Shown here: one piece after another, positions 25,741-33,664 of the stretch | How positions within the stretch are numbered: the stretch's first letter is position 1 | Layout of the letters: the number at the start of each line of letters is the position of its first letter | Assembly: GCF_029952445.1 (NCBI RefSeq) | Contig: NZ_JAQPPK010000009.1 | Span: 109,055-173,054, forward strand | Direction: 5' to 3' | Origin: Paenarthrobacter nitroguajacolicus | GTDB taxonomy: Bacteria; Actinomycetota; Actinomycetes; Actinomycetales; Micrococcaceae | DNA length: 64,000 nucleotides | Program-made: the position numbers and the translations under genes | The notes under the pieces: model-generated | Database searches by the model: none | Told to the model about the DNA's origin: nothing | The model's input: only the letters and a program-made list of their open reading frames with translations

Positions 25741-26883
25741 ATGACTACAGCAGCTAATCCGTCCGTAGGACTGGTCGGTTGGCGTGGCATGGTCGGCTCC
25801 GTCCTGATGCAGCGCATGCAGGACGAGAACGACTTCGCCAACATCAACCCGGTATTTTTCTCCACCTCGAACGCAGGAGGTGCCGCCCCGTCCTTCGCTG
25901 ATGGGGCAGGCAAGCTCGAGGATGCGTTCGATATCGAGACGCTTGCCAAGCTGCCGATTATTGTCACCGCGCAAGGCGGCGACTACACCAAGCAGGTCCA
26001 CGGCGAACTCCGCAGCCGCGGCTGGGACGGCCTCTGGATCGATGCCGCTTCCACCCTCCGCATGAACGATGACTCCATCATCGTGCTGGACCCCATCAAC
26101 CGCGACGTCATCGACGCCGGACTCTCCGGTGGCGTGAAGGACTTCATCGGCGGTAACTGTACGGTCTCGTGCATGCTGATGGGCCTGGGCGGACTCTTCA
26201 AGAACAACCTCGTGGAGTGGGGTACGTCCATGACGTACCAGGCCGCTTCCGGCGGCGGCGCCCGCCACATGCGCGAGCTCCTCAACCAGTTCGGCACCCT
26301 CAACAGCGAGGTCAGCAGCGAGCTCGAGGACCCGGCATCGGCCATCCTGGAGATCGACCGCAAGGTCCTGGCCACCCAGCGCACGGGCGTCGACGCCACC
26401 CAGTTCGGCGTGCCGCTTGCAGGCTCGCTGATTCCCTGGATCGACGCGGACCTCGGCAACGGCCAGTCCAAGGAAGAGTGGAAAGCCGGCGTCGAGACCA
26501 ACAAGATCCTCGGCACCGGAACCGGCACCGCGGGCAAGGACCACATCGCCATGGACGGCCTGTGCATCCGCATCGGCGCCATGCGCTCACACTCCCAGGC
26601 CCTCACGCTCAAGCTGCGCGAAGACCTGTCCGTGACGGAGATCGAAAACCTCCTGGCCAAGGACAACGAGTGGGCCAAGGTTGTTCCGAACACCAAGGAA
26701 GCCTCCATGGCAGACCTGACCCCGGTCGCCGCGTCCGGCACCTTGGACATCCCGGTTGGCCGTATCCGCAAGCTCGAAATGGGCCCGGAGTACATCAGTG
26801 CCTTCACCGTGGGCGACCAGCTCCTTTGGGGCGCGGCCGAGCCGCTTCGCCGCATGCTCAACATTGTGACGGGCAAGCTCTAA
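25741..26883 (+). CDS. asd: Aspartate-semialdehyde dehydrogenase, enteric (E. coli-like) type
   Basis: Converts aspartyl phosphate to aspartate semialdehyde, the branch point to lysine/diaminopimelate, threonine and methionine. The 380-residue protein has the NADP-binding start [17 protein letters not shown], the catalytic Cys140 in [17 protein letters not shown], and the substrate region [17 protein letters not shown]. Its sequence and length follow the gammaproteobacterial Asd family closely, rather than the roughly 345-residue form common in other actinobacteria. It is a lone gene ending in a terminator. Confidence 0.95.
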   Translation: MTTAANPSVGLVGWRGMVGSVLMQRMQDENDFANINPVFFSTSNAGGAAPSFADGAGKLEDAFDIETLAKLPIIVTAQGGDYTKQVHGELRSRGWDGLWIDAASTLRMNDDSIIVLDPINRDVIDAGLSGGVKDFIGGNCTVSCMLMGLGGLFKNNLVEWGTSMTYQAASGGGARHMRELLNQFGTLNSEVSSELEDPASAILEIDRKVLATQRTGVDATQFGVPLAGSLIPWIDADLGNGQSKEEWKAGVETNKILGTGTGTAGKDHIAMDGLCIRIGAMRSHSQALTLKLREDLSVTEIENLLAKDNEWAKVVPNTKEASMADLTPVAASGTLDIPVGRIRKLEMGPEYISAFTVGDQLLWGAAEPLRRMLNIVTGKL

Positions 26884-26903
26884 GCTTCCCTGCTCCACTT
26901 CCG

Positions 26904-26949
26904 AAACCCGCTGTTCCGTTGCCGGCTTGCAACAGAGCAGCGGGTTTTT
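26904..26949. terminator. Terminator shared by asd and the convergent winged-helix gene
   Basis: Stem AAACCCGCTG (26904-26913) with CAGCGGGTTT (26938-26947), followed on the plus strand by TTC, giving a T5 run. It lies between the asd stop and the stop of the convergent minus-strand gene and could work in both directions. Confidence 0.75.
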
Positions 26950-26955
26950 CGACGT

Positions 26956-28077
26956 TCAGCCCGCCATGAACTTCAGATATGACCGTCCTTGGGTCTGGAA
27001 CGACCTCTCGGCGGCCGGACCCAGCGTCCCCACGAACGGCTCCGGAGCAACACTGATGGTCTTGCCGTTGGCACTCCTCGTCCATGTCCCGATCACTTCA
27101 CCCCCGGCGACGATGATCCGCTTGAACACGCCGTTCTTGCCGGGCACCACCAACTCCGCATGCTCAGGGGCAAGGACCAGGCTCCGGTCCTGATAACCGA
27201 GCAGATATTCGTCGAAGCCCGGCAGAGCCAGCAACGAGCGCGAGCCGGGGACGCCGTCGTCGAGCATTCCGGCTGACTCGGGCGACAACCAATAACTGTT
27301 GCCGCCGTACTGCAGCTCAACCAGGCGGTCCTGCACCTCCTTCAGGGCGGCGCGCGCTTCGGTCAAAGGGATTTGGCTCCACCAGGAGAAATCCTTCACA
27401 GTGGCGGGCCCCCGGCTCCGGACGTAGCGGAAGAGCATCTCGGCGATGCCTTCAGCACGGCCCAGGTCCCTCGATTCCGGGATCCATTCGTCGAACGGTA
27501 CGAAGAGTTGCTGCACCCCAACCTTGCCGGTGGACACCGCCATGGGTCCTTGAACCAACCATGCACGCTGGCAGAGGCTGCCCAGCAAATGAATGCCCCG
27601 CTGGGCCTTGGTGAGCTGGCCGGCTTCCTCGAACGCCTGGAAGAGCTGCTCGCGTGTTGCACCCGGTGCGCCTTCAGCCTTGCGGATTTCGGTGGTTTTG
27701 AAGGCGATGTCCCGGCAGTGGGCGATGTCGTCGGGTGTAATGGCGAGCTCGCGATGGCGGCCGGCCACCATATTCATCAGCCGGCCACTGGTGATGCCCA
27801 GAATCCAGCGGAGGTCCTCCGGCGCCAGCAGATGCAGGGTTCCGCGCATCGGCCACGAGCGGACCACCGTTCCGGCGTCGAGGGCCGCACGGACATCCGA
27901 AGCCGCAGTGCCGGGAACCCGCTGCCCAACCGCCCACAACGCGGCGCCAAGGTCCTGTGCCTGCATCGCAGTCATCCACCGGACGGCATCGGGAACCGTC
28001 GGAAAACCCGTGCTCAACAGGCCCTGGTTGGCGAGCCGCAAGCGGCCCATGACGCGTGGAGTGAGGGGTGCAGGCAT
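26956..28077 (-). CDS. Winged-helix DNA-binding-domain protein (HTH_42 family)
   Basis: A 373-residue protein of the PF06224/HTH_42 family, which includes the DNA glycosylases AlkZ and YcaQ. Typical stretches are RLANQGLLSTGF near the N-terminus, AMQAQDLGAALWAVGQR, DAGTVVRSWPMRGTLHLLAPEDLRW, LCQRAWLVQG and LLALPGFDEYLLGYQDRSL. A role in removing alkylated or cross-linked bases is possible, but the QxD/QxQ catalytic motif was not confirmed by alignment. Single gene, convergent with asd and divergent from a small membrane-protein gene. Confidence 0.85.
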   Translation of the reverse strand: MPAPLTPRVMGRLRLANQGLLSTGFPTVPDAVRWMTAMQAQDLGAALWAVGQRVPGTAASDVRAALDAGTVVRSWPMRGTLHLLAPEDLRWILGITSGRLMNMVAGRHRELAITPDDIAHCRDIAFKTTEIRKAEGAPGATREQLFQAFEEAGQLTKAQRGIHLLGSLCQRAWLVQGPMAVSTGKVGVQQLFVPFDEWIPESRDLGRAEGIAEMLFRYVRSRGPATVKDFSWWSQIPLTEARAALKEVQDRLVELQYGGNSYWLSPESAGMLDDGVPGSRSLLALPGFDEYLLGYQDRSLVLAPEHAELVVPGKNGVFKRIIVAGGEVIGTWTRSANGKTISVAPEPFVGTLGPAAERSFQTQGRSYLKFMAG

Positions 28078-28162
28078 GCTTCATCCTAAAAGGAGCGCCG
28101 AGCACAGGGAACCTTGCCGCGCCTCCCAGCCGTCACCCAGCAGCGGATCCTAGGATGGGGTC

Positions 28163-28642
28163 ATGCTTTTTGGTGATCTCGCTCCGTTTGTGCGGCCGTT
28201 GAGCCGGTGGTTGGCTACCGCCGGCTGGTTCTGCACGCTCGTGGGACTTGGCTCCGGGCTGATCGTGGCGGTGGGAACGGGCGTCAGCCTTTCCCCCTCC
28301 ATGCAGGCCATCCAGACCATCAGCCTTGTGGCGACCGCTGCGGCGGCGCTGCTGATCGGTACGGCGGCGGCCAGCCAGCCGACGTCGGATCGCCATGACG
28401 ACGCCCCCGAACCTTGGTATTACCCTGCCGCCGCGGCACAGGTCCGCAGCTTCCTCCTCGGAGCCATAGTGTTGCTGCTTGGCTTGGTCGGCTTTGCGAC
28501 CGCCGGGATGTTCATGCCCAGTGGACCGTCGCCGCAGAGTATCGCGTTCAGCCAGATCTTCCTGTTGGGGTCGGTCAGCTGCGGGCTCACGTTCCTGCTG
28601 CTCAACAAGGTGCTCCCGATCGCCGAACGCCGCACGCGCTAA
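28163..28642 (+). CDS. Four-span membrane protein of unknown function
   Basis: A 159-residue hydrophobic protein with four predicted transmembrane helices (LATAGWFCTLVGLGSGLIVAV, ISLVATAAAALLIGTAA, FLLGAIVLLLGLVGFATAGM and IFLLGSVSCGLTFLLLNKVL). The linker DRHDDAPEPWYYPAAAAQ joins the second and third. No family recognised. It is divergent from the winged-helix gene and followed directly by a tandem-repeat cluster. Confidence 0.75.
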   Translation: MLFGDLAPFVRPLSRWLATAGWFCTLVGLGSGLIVAVGTGVSLSPSMQAIQTISLVATAAAALLIGTAAASQPTSDRHDDAPEPWYYPAAAAQVRSFLLGAIVLLLGLVGFATAGMFMPSGPSPQSIAFSQIFLLGSVSCGLTFLLLNKVLPIAERRTR

Positions 28643-28655
28643 CTCTTCCGCCCGC

Positions 28656-28941
28656 GCGCCGAGGGGCGACGTCTCACGCCTTAGCCACGCCCAAAGAGTT
28701 GAAAGCTCACCCCTCACCAAAACACCCCAGGCGCCGAGGGGCGACGTCTCACCCCTTAGCCACACCCAAAGAGTCGAAAGCTCACCCCTCACCAAAACCC
28801 CCACGCGCCGAGGGGCGACGTCTCACCTCTTAGCCACACCCAAAGAGTTGAAAGCTCACCCCTCGCCAAAACCCCCGGCGCGCCGAGGGGCGACATCTCA
28901 CCTCTAAGCCACACCCAAAGAGTCGAAAGCTCACCCCTCGC
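28656..28941. repeat. Four tandem repeats of about 75 bp
   Basis: Units start with GCGCCGAGGGGCGAC at 28656, 28731, 28805 and 28880 (periods 75, 74, 75). Each unit ends in GTTGAAAGCTCACCCCTC or GTCGAAAGCTCACCCCTC, so its GAGGGG and CCCCTC ends can pair. The cluster fills the gap between convergent genes and stops 8 nt before the murB stop codon. The 3' core of the unit recurs in the 33-bp repeats at 32588-32719. No open reading frame of its own is credible. Confidence 0.92.
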
Positions 28942-28948
28942 GATGGGG

Positions 28949-30019
28949 CTAGAGGGAGAGGCCGATCAGCAACGGCTCCGGGTGCAGTTCAATGCCAAAG
29001 CGCTCGACGACGCCGGCCCTCACCTCGCGCGCGATGGCCACCATATCCGCCGCCGAAGCCGAGCCACGGTTGGTGATGGCAAGGGTGTGCTTGGTGGACA
29101 GAGAGGCCCTCCCCCCGGAAACACTGGACTCCTCGAGGCCGAAGCCCTTCCCGAAGCCTGCCTGATCGATCAGCCAGGCAGCGGAGAGCTTCACCAGGCC
29201 GTCCGAACCTGCGGGGTACTTGGGGGCATTTTCCGGAAGTCCTGCGGCCCGTTCAGCGGGAACTATGGGGTTGGTGAAGAAGGATCCCGTGGAGAATGTA
29301 TCGCGATCGGCGGCATCCAGGACCATGCCTTTGGATGCGCGGAGCCGCAGGACTTCCCGGCGGACGTCGTTCGAGTAGGCGCGCTTGCCGGCGTCGACTC
29401 CCAGGACCCGGGCCAACTCGGCATAGCGGATCGGGGCGCTCATCCGGCCCAACGGCAACTGGAACTCCACCGTGAGCACCACGTAGCGCGGTGAGCCATC
29501 AACGGTGGTCTGCTTCAGGATTGAGTCACGGTAACCAAACTTCAGCTCCGAATTGGTGAAGGTCTGGACGGCGTTACGCTCGCGATCCCATGTCCGCACG
29601 GCAGCGATGGTTTGTGAAACGTCTGCCCCATAAGCTCCCACGTTCTGCACGGGCGTAGCTCCGGTGGCGCCGGGGATGCCGGACAACGCTTCCAAACCCG
29701 ACCACGCGTGCAGCACGGAGTACTCCACCAGCGCATCCCAGTTGTGGCCCGCCTGGACCACCACGGAGACACCACCGCAGCTGTCCTCGGAGTTCACCAC
29801 GAAGCCCTCGGACGCGATCTTCAAGACTGTGCCGGGGTAGCCGTCGTCGGAAATCAGGAGGTTGGACCCTCCGCCGATGATGAGGAGTTTGTCTCCCGCG
29901 GCGTCGGCCGAGCGGACGGCGTCGATGATTTCTGCTTCGGTGCGGGCTTCAACGTAGTTCCCTGCGGGGCCGCCGACGGCAGCAGTGGTCAATTCTGAAA
30001 GAAGCATCTGGGTCACCAA
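28949..30019 (-). CDS. murB: UDP-N-acetylmuramate dehydrogenase
   Basis: FAD- and NADPH-dependent reduction of UDP-GlcNAc-enolpyruvate to UDP-MurNAc in peptidoglycan synthesis. The 356-residue protein has the FAD-binding segments LLIIGGGSNLLISDDGYPG and SGIPGATGATPVQNVGAYGADV, the SYR-equivalent FGYRDSILK, the catalytic Ser region in FSTGSFFTNPIV, and a C-terminal Glu in ELHPEPLLIG. Its type I length and insertion fit MurB. The start is ambiguous: TTG at 30017-30019 with AGG upstream, GTG 3 nt later, or ATG 12 nt later. It is the last gene of a minus-strand run, 6 nt after the MFS gene. Confidence 0.93.
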   Translation of the reverse strand: MVTQMLLSELTTAAVGGPAGNYVEARTEAEIIDAVRSADAAGDKLLIIGGGSNLLISDDGYPGTVLKIASEGFVVNSEDSCGGVSVVVQAGHNWDALVEYSVLHAWSGLEALSGIPGATGATPVQNVGAYGADVSQTIAAVRTWDRERNAVQTFTNSELKFGYRDSILKQTTVDGSPRYVVLTVEFQLPLGRMSAPIRYAELARVLGVDAGKRAYSNDVRREVLRLRASKGMVLDAADRDTFSTGSFFTNPIVPAERAAGLPENAPKYPAGSDGLVKLSAAWLIDQAGFGKGFGLEESSVSGGRASLSTKHTLAITNRGSASAADMVAIAREVRAGVVERFGIELHPEPLLIGLSL

Positions 30020-30025
30020 TCAAGC

Positions 30026-31357
30026 CTATCGGGCTTGGCTGGGCTCTACGGACGAGGCCTTCTTTTTGCCGGCGAGGGGCGCCAGGAAGAAGCTGACAAC
30101 CAGCAGCACCAGTGGCGCCAACAGGGAATGCAAAATGCCGAAGTGCTCGGCCAGCAGTCCCAGCAGCGGTGGTCCGCACAGGAACGCGCCATAGCCGATG
30201 GTGGACACCACGGAAACGCGGGCGGCGGCATGCACGGGGTCATCGGCAGCGGCGGACATTCCCACTGGGAAGCCCAGCGAAGCACCCAGTCCCCAGACTG
30301 CCAGCGCTACGAAGGCAAGCCAGGGAACGGGCGAAAAGACAAAAAGCGCCAGACCCACGACGGCGGTGGCCGAGCACCAGCGCATCACCAGTACCCGCCC
30401 GAAACGGTCGAGGATGACTGCCCCGGTGAACCGTCCAATGGTCATGAAAGTCACGAACACGCCGTAGCCTACAGCGCCGGCGGCGTCGCTTTGCCCGTGT
30501 CCGTCGGCCAGCGCCAACGCCACCCAGTCCCCCGCCGCACCTTCGGCCAGTGCCAAACCGAGGACGAGGACGCCGATCAGGAGGGTCCGGCGATCGCGCC
30601 ATGCGAGGGCCACCAACCGCTTATTGTCCAGCGGCGCAGGGGTGCTGCCTTCACCAGCGTCGGGACCCGGGGTGATCACGGGTAGCGGGCCTGTGGAAGG
30701 ATCCTGGAATGTATCTGTTTCACTGGGCCGGAACGTTGTGGTGGCCTGGGCGGTCTTTTCCGCCCGGAACCAGAAACCAGCAGCCACCACCGAAGCCGTC
30801 ACTACCAAGCCCGACATCAGGAAGTGCCAAACCACGGGTATCTGCACGGCGGCAGCCCAGGCCCCGAACCCTGCAGCGGCAACGGTCCCCAAACTGAATG
30901 CACCGTGCAGGTGCGGCATGATGTGGCGTTCCAACGCACGCTCGAGGGCCGCGCCTTCCACGTTGGATGCCGTGTTCCAGCTGGCGGTACCCAGGCCAAG
31001 AACCACCAGGCCCGCAGCCACTACGAGTGGGTTGGCGGCAATCGAGGTTCCAATACCCACGATGACAAGCCCTGCCCCCACCATGGAGCTGCCGATCCTC
31101 GTGGTCAGCTTGGGGCCGAGCCGCAACACGATAAGGCCCGACGCCGAAATGGAGACGAAGGACGCCACGGTCATGCACATCAGCAGCAGTCCGATGCCGC
31201 CGGGGGTGAGGTCCAGTCCGTCACGAATAGCTGGGAGCCGGGAAACCCACGTCGCGAAGGCAATGCCGCTGGCGGCGTAGGAGGCCAGAACAGCGACGCG
31301 CCACCGCGACATTTCAGTCGGAGTGGCGCGTCGCGAAGGAGCGTTCTGTTGGTTCAA
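30026..31357 (-). CDS. MFS transporter
   Basis: A 443-residue major facilitator with about 12 transmembrane helices, of the YbjJ/FucP-like type. It has ASYAASGIAFATWVSRLPAIRDGL at the first helix, GPKLTTRIGSSMVGAG at loop 2-3, and a long hydrophilic central loop (about residues 200-250). The substrate is unknown. The start is TTG at 31355-31357, overlapping the stop of the MaoC-type gene (TTGA), and murB follows 6 nt downstream, so all are in one operon. Confidence 0.88.
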   Translation of the reverse strand: MNQQNAPSRRATPTEMSRWRVAVLASYAASGIAFATWVSRLPAIRDGLDLTPGGIGLLLMCMTVASFVSISASGLIVLRLGPKLTTRIGSSMVGAGLVIVGIGTSIAANPLVVAAGLVVLGLGTASWNTASNVEGAALERALERHIMPHLHGAFSLGTVAAAGFGAWAAAVQIPVVWHFLMSGLVVTASVVAAGFWFRAEKTAQATTTFRPSETDTFQDPSTGPLPVITPGPDAGEGSTPAPLDNKRLVALAWRDRRTLLIGVLVLGLALAEGAAGDWVALALADGHGQSDAAGAVGYGVFVTFMTIGRFTGAVILDRFGRVLVMRWCSATAVVGLALFVFSPVPWLAFVALAVWGLGASLGFPVGMSAAADDPVHAAARVSVVSTIGYGAFLCGPPLLGLLAEHFGILHSLLAPLVLLVVSFFLAPLAGKKKASSVEPSQAR

Positions 31358-31791
31358 GAGACCTTCACAACCGCCTGCGACTTCATGAGGACTTTCTGTC
31401 CCGCGGCAACAACCGTGAGATCGATGCGGGCGGTGCGGGCGTCGGCGTCGAGCGCTCCCACCACGCCGGTGACGTCGATGACGGCGCCGGCTTCATCGGT
31501 ACCCGTGGTGTCCGTGACGAGTACGGGCTTGGTGAAGCGGGTCTGGTAGTCGACGACGGCGGCGGGGTCGCCTGCCCAATCGCTCACCAACTGCACTGCG
31601 GCCCCCATGGTGAACATACCGTGGGCGATCACGCCGGGGAGCTCCACGGACGTGGCGAAGGCTTCGTTCCAGTGGATGGGGTTGAAGTCCCCCGACGCCC
31701 CGGCGTACTTGACCAGGTCCTGCCGGGTGACTTCAATGCTGCGGGTGCCAATCTCCTGGCCAACGCTGAGTTCTTCGAATGTGTGGCTCAT
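31354..31791 (-). CDS. MaoC-family hydratase (HadB-like)
   Basis: A 145-residue single hotdog-domain protein of the MaoC/(R)-specific enoyl-CoA hydratase family. The catalytic hydratase-2 motif is clear: YAGASGDFNPIHWNEAFA (Asp and His dyad), then GVIAHGMFTMG. Such proteins add water to, or remove it from, 2-enoyl thioesters, and in actinobacteria pair with a partner subunit. The partner is most likely the gene 2 nt upstream (31794-32243). Together they resemble mycobacterial HadA/HadB, which act in FAS-II mycolate synthesis, but a mycolate role is not expected in a Micrococcaceae host. Confidence 0.9.
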   Translation of the reverse strand: MSHTFEELSVGQEIGTRSIEVTRQDLVKYAGASGDFNPIHWNEAFATSVELPGVIAHGMFTMGAAVQLVSDWAGDPAAVVDYQTRFTKPVLVTDTTGTDEAGAVIDVTGVVGALDADARTARIDLTVVAAGQKVLMKSQAVVKVS

Positions 31792-31793
31792 GG

Positions 31794-32243
31794 TTACTGT
31801 CCCTCTCCCCGGACCAGGATGGACGACGTCGTGGTGGCAACCTTTTCGCCGGCCTCGGTGGAGATCTCGGAGCGGGTGGTGATCATCGCTCCCCCGCCCA
31901 TGGCCCGGACGCCGTCGACGTGCAGTTCGGCCACCAGACGGTCGCCGGCAACAATGGCGCGGTGGTGCGTGAACCGCTGGTCTGCGTGGACAACGCGGGA
32001 AAAGTCGATGCCCGACTCGGGATCTTCAACAAGCTGGGCGTCAGCACGCTGGGCCACGATGATGGCAAAAGTTGGCGGGGCGACGAGGTCGCTGTGGCCC
32101 AGGGCCTTTGCTGCCTCAACATCGAAGTGCGCGGGGTTGCTGGCCTTCACGGCCTTGGCAAACTCGCGGATTTTTTCACGGCCGACGTCGTATACCTCTG
32201 CGGCAGGGTAGCTTCGGCCCTGCAGGTCCGGATTGATACTCAT
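31794..32243 (-). CDS. MaoC N-terminal-type dehydratase subunit (HadA/HadC-like)
   Basis: A 149-residue hotdog protein of the FAS1_DH region/HadA-C type. It starts MSINPDLQGRSYPAAEVYDV, then has REKIREFAKAVKASNPAHFD, APPTFAIIV and FTHHRAIVAGDRL. It lacks the full hydratase Asp/His motif, as expected of the substrate-binding, non-catalytic subunit. It is directly upstream (2 nt) of the catalytic MaoC gene; a heterodimer is likely. Confidence 0.88.
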   Translation of the reverse strand: MSINPDLQGRSYPAAEVYDVGREKIREFAKAVKASNPAHFDVEAAKALGHSDLVAPPTFAIIVAQRADAQLVEDPESGIDFSRVVHADQRFTHHRAIVAGDRLVAELHVDGVRAMGGGAMITTRSEISTEAGEKVATTTSSILVRGEGQ

Positions 32244-32297
32244 GCTCCAACCCTATCGGGCGGCGGGCGTGCAGGCAGAGTGGCGCCGGCAGGGAGG

Positions 32298-32522
32298 TTA
32301 CTTCTTGTAGCTCTTGCGGATTTTCTGGCCGCGAACAACCAGTCCGATGACGTGGAGGATGAGCCCTGCACCGATCACGGGCAGTGACGCCAGGGCCAGC
32401 CCCTGGTTACCCGAGGTGTTTCCGACAATGGACAGGATGAGACCTACAGCGATCAGCCCCATGGCGCTGAAAACCAGCACTTTATAGGAGGTGGAGGCGG
32501 TAGCCCAGAATTGTTCCAGCAC
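32298..32522 (-). CDS. Small two-span membrane protein
   Basis: A 74-residue protein with two transmembrane helices (VLVFSAMGLIAVGLILSIV and LALASLPVIGAGLILHVIGLVV) and a basic C-terminal tail (RGQKIRKSYKK). The start is GTG at 32520-32522. It is upstream of, and on the same strand as, the MaoC pair (54-nt gap). Function unknown. Confidence 0.75.
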   Translation of the reverse strand: MLEQFWATASTSYKVLVFSAMGLIAVGLILSIVGNTSGNQGLALASLPVIGAGLILHVIGLVVRGQKIRKSYKK

Positions 32523-32587
32523 CGTCCAAGTCTACCGGGGTACGTTGCGTGACTTTGCCGAGGGGTTGGATCTCGCGGGAAAATGCA

Positions 32588-32719
32588 AGGGATAACGTTG
32601 AAAGCTAACCCCTCGGCGCGAGGGATAGCGTTGAGAGCTCACCCCTCGGCGCGAGGGATAGCGTTGAGAGCTAACCCCTCGGCGCGAGGGATAGCGTTGA
32701 GAGCTAACCCCTCGGCGCA
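32588..32719. repeat. Four tandem 33-bp repeats
   Basis: AGGGATARCGTTGARAGCTMACCCCTCGGCGCG repeats exactly every 33 bp, beginning at 32588, 32621, 32654 and 32687. An incomplete related piece, CCGAGGGGTTGGATCTCGCGGG, precedes it. The core GTTGARAGCTMACCCCTC matches the end of the 75-bp repeats at 28656-28941. The cluster lies between the small membrane-protein gene and the stop codon of the DUF2797 gene. Confidence 0.92.
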
Positions 32720-32724
32720 CAGGA

Positions 32725-33645
32725 CTAGAAAAGCGAGTCCTGCAGCGCGGGGATCTCCGTGGTGTGCGGACCGAATTCGATTTTCCGGCCCTTCAATGCG
32801 CCCAGATCAGCCACGAAGCTGCCCTCAACCTCGTTCCCCGAAGCATCAGGCAGCCCAGCCAAGGCGATGGCCCCGGACAGTGAGTGAACCCGCAGTCCGT
32901 GCCCGCCGTCGTCGAACGCTGCCGGATAGGGATGGCGCATTCCGGCGCCGGGCCGCACAGTGCACAGGGCCTCAGCCAAGGCGGGCCGCTCCCACTCTTC
33001 CTCAACAACAGCGAAGCCCGTCATGGCCAGCCCGCCCAGCAGTTCACGCACGCGCCCGGCATGCTGCCGGTTCACGGCGGAAAGCTCGACGGCGGCACGC
33101 GGCTCTACGAGGCCTGCCACCTTCGCGGCGGAACGGACTTGCTGGACAAGGCCCAACTCGCTGGTCACGAGATCTTCGAGGACCCGGACCACGCGGCCGT
33201 CCTCGGCGTGCGCAACATAGGAAGCATGGACGGCCCCCTGCTCGGCCAGACGGTTCCACTTCCGTGGCGCTGAGGCGGTTCCAACTTTGGTGGCTCCGTT
33301 GGCGAAGGTTGCCACGTACAACCAGTGCGGTTGCATCAGGTAGGCACGCAGACCCGTTGGCACCGAACCGCCACGGTGGAAGTCGTGCATCAAGCGGGAA
33401 TCGTCACGCGCAAAACACGTCCCGCATTGCTTGCCCCGCTCGGCCGGAGAGCTGCTGCGGCACGGTACATGCGTGCGGTTGCCCGGGCCGTGCACCTTGG
33501 TGTGCCCCAGGCACCACAAACCAGGGATAACGCGCAGGCCCAGGGCTGAGCCCCGGGCCAACGCAATATCAGTGAACTCTGCGTCCGGCGAGAACATCCT
33601 CAAAGCCGGAGACGAAGAGTCCCACACCACACCATGGACCAGCAT
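32725..33645 (-). CDS. DUF2797-family protein
   Basis: A 306-residue protein recognised as DUF2797. It has a Cys/His-rich N-terminal part that could bind zinc (WCLGHTKVHGPGNRTHVPC, then GKQCGTCFARDD). A middle region follows with QPHWLYVATFANGATKVGTA, GIY-YIG-like in character (YVATF, KVGTA and an Arg/Lys helix after). A variable C-terminus ends it. The start is ATG at 33643-33645 after an AGGTAGAG site; a longer start at 33699 would overlap the upstream gene. A nucleic-acid role is possible but unproven. Confidence 0.8.
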   Translation of the reverse strand: MLVHGVVWDSSSPALRMFSPDAEFTDIALARGSALGLRVIPGLWCLGHTKVHGPGNRTHVPCRSSSPAERGKQCGTCFARDDSRLMHDFHRGGSVPTGLRAYLMQPHWLYVATFANGATKVGTASAPRKWNRLAEQGAVHASYVAHAEDGRVVRVLEDLVTSELGLVQQVRSAAKVAGLVEPRAAVELSAVNRQHAGRVRELLGGLAMTGFAVVEEEWERPALAEALCTVRPGAGMRHPYPAAFDDGGHGLRVHSLSGAIALAGLPDASGNEVEGSFVADLGALKGRKIEFGPHTTEIPALQDSLF

Positions 33646-33664
33646 CTCTACCTGACCAGCATGC

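Noticed and set aside
28656..28941. CRISPR-like array
   Set aside because: Units are nearly identical across their full length with no variable spacers, and there are no cas genes; they are tandem repeats.
32532..32720. Open frame encoding repeats of RRGVSSQRYPS
   Set aside because: This is the translation of the 33-bp DNA repeat itself (33 is a multiple of 3, so the frame stays open). It has no ribosome-binding site and is not a credible gene.
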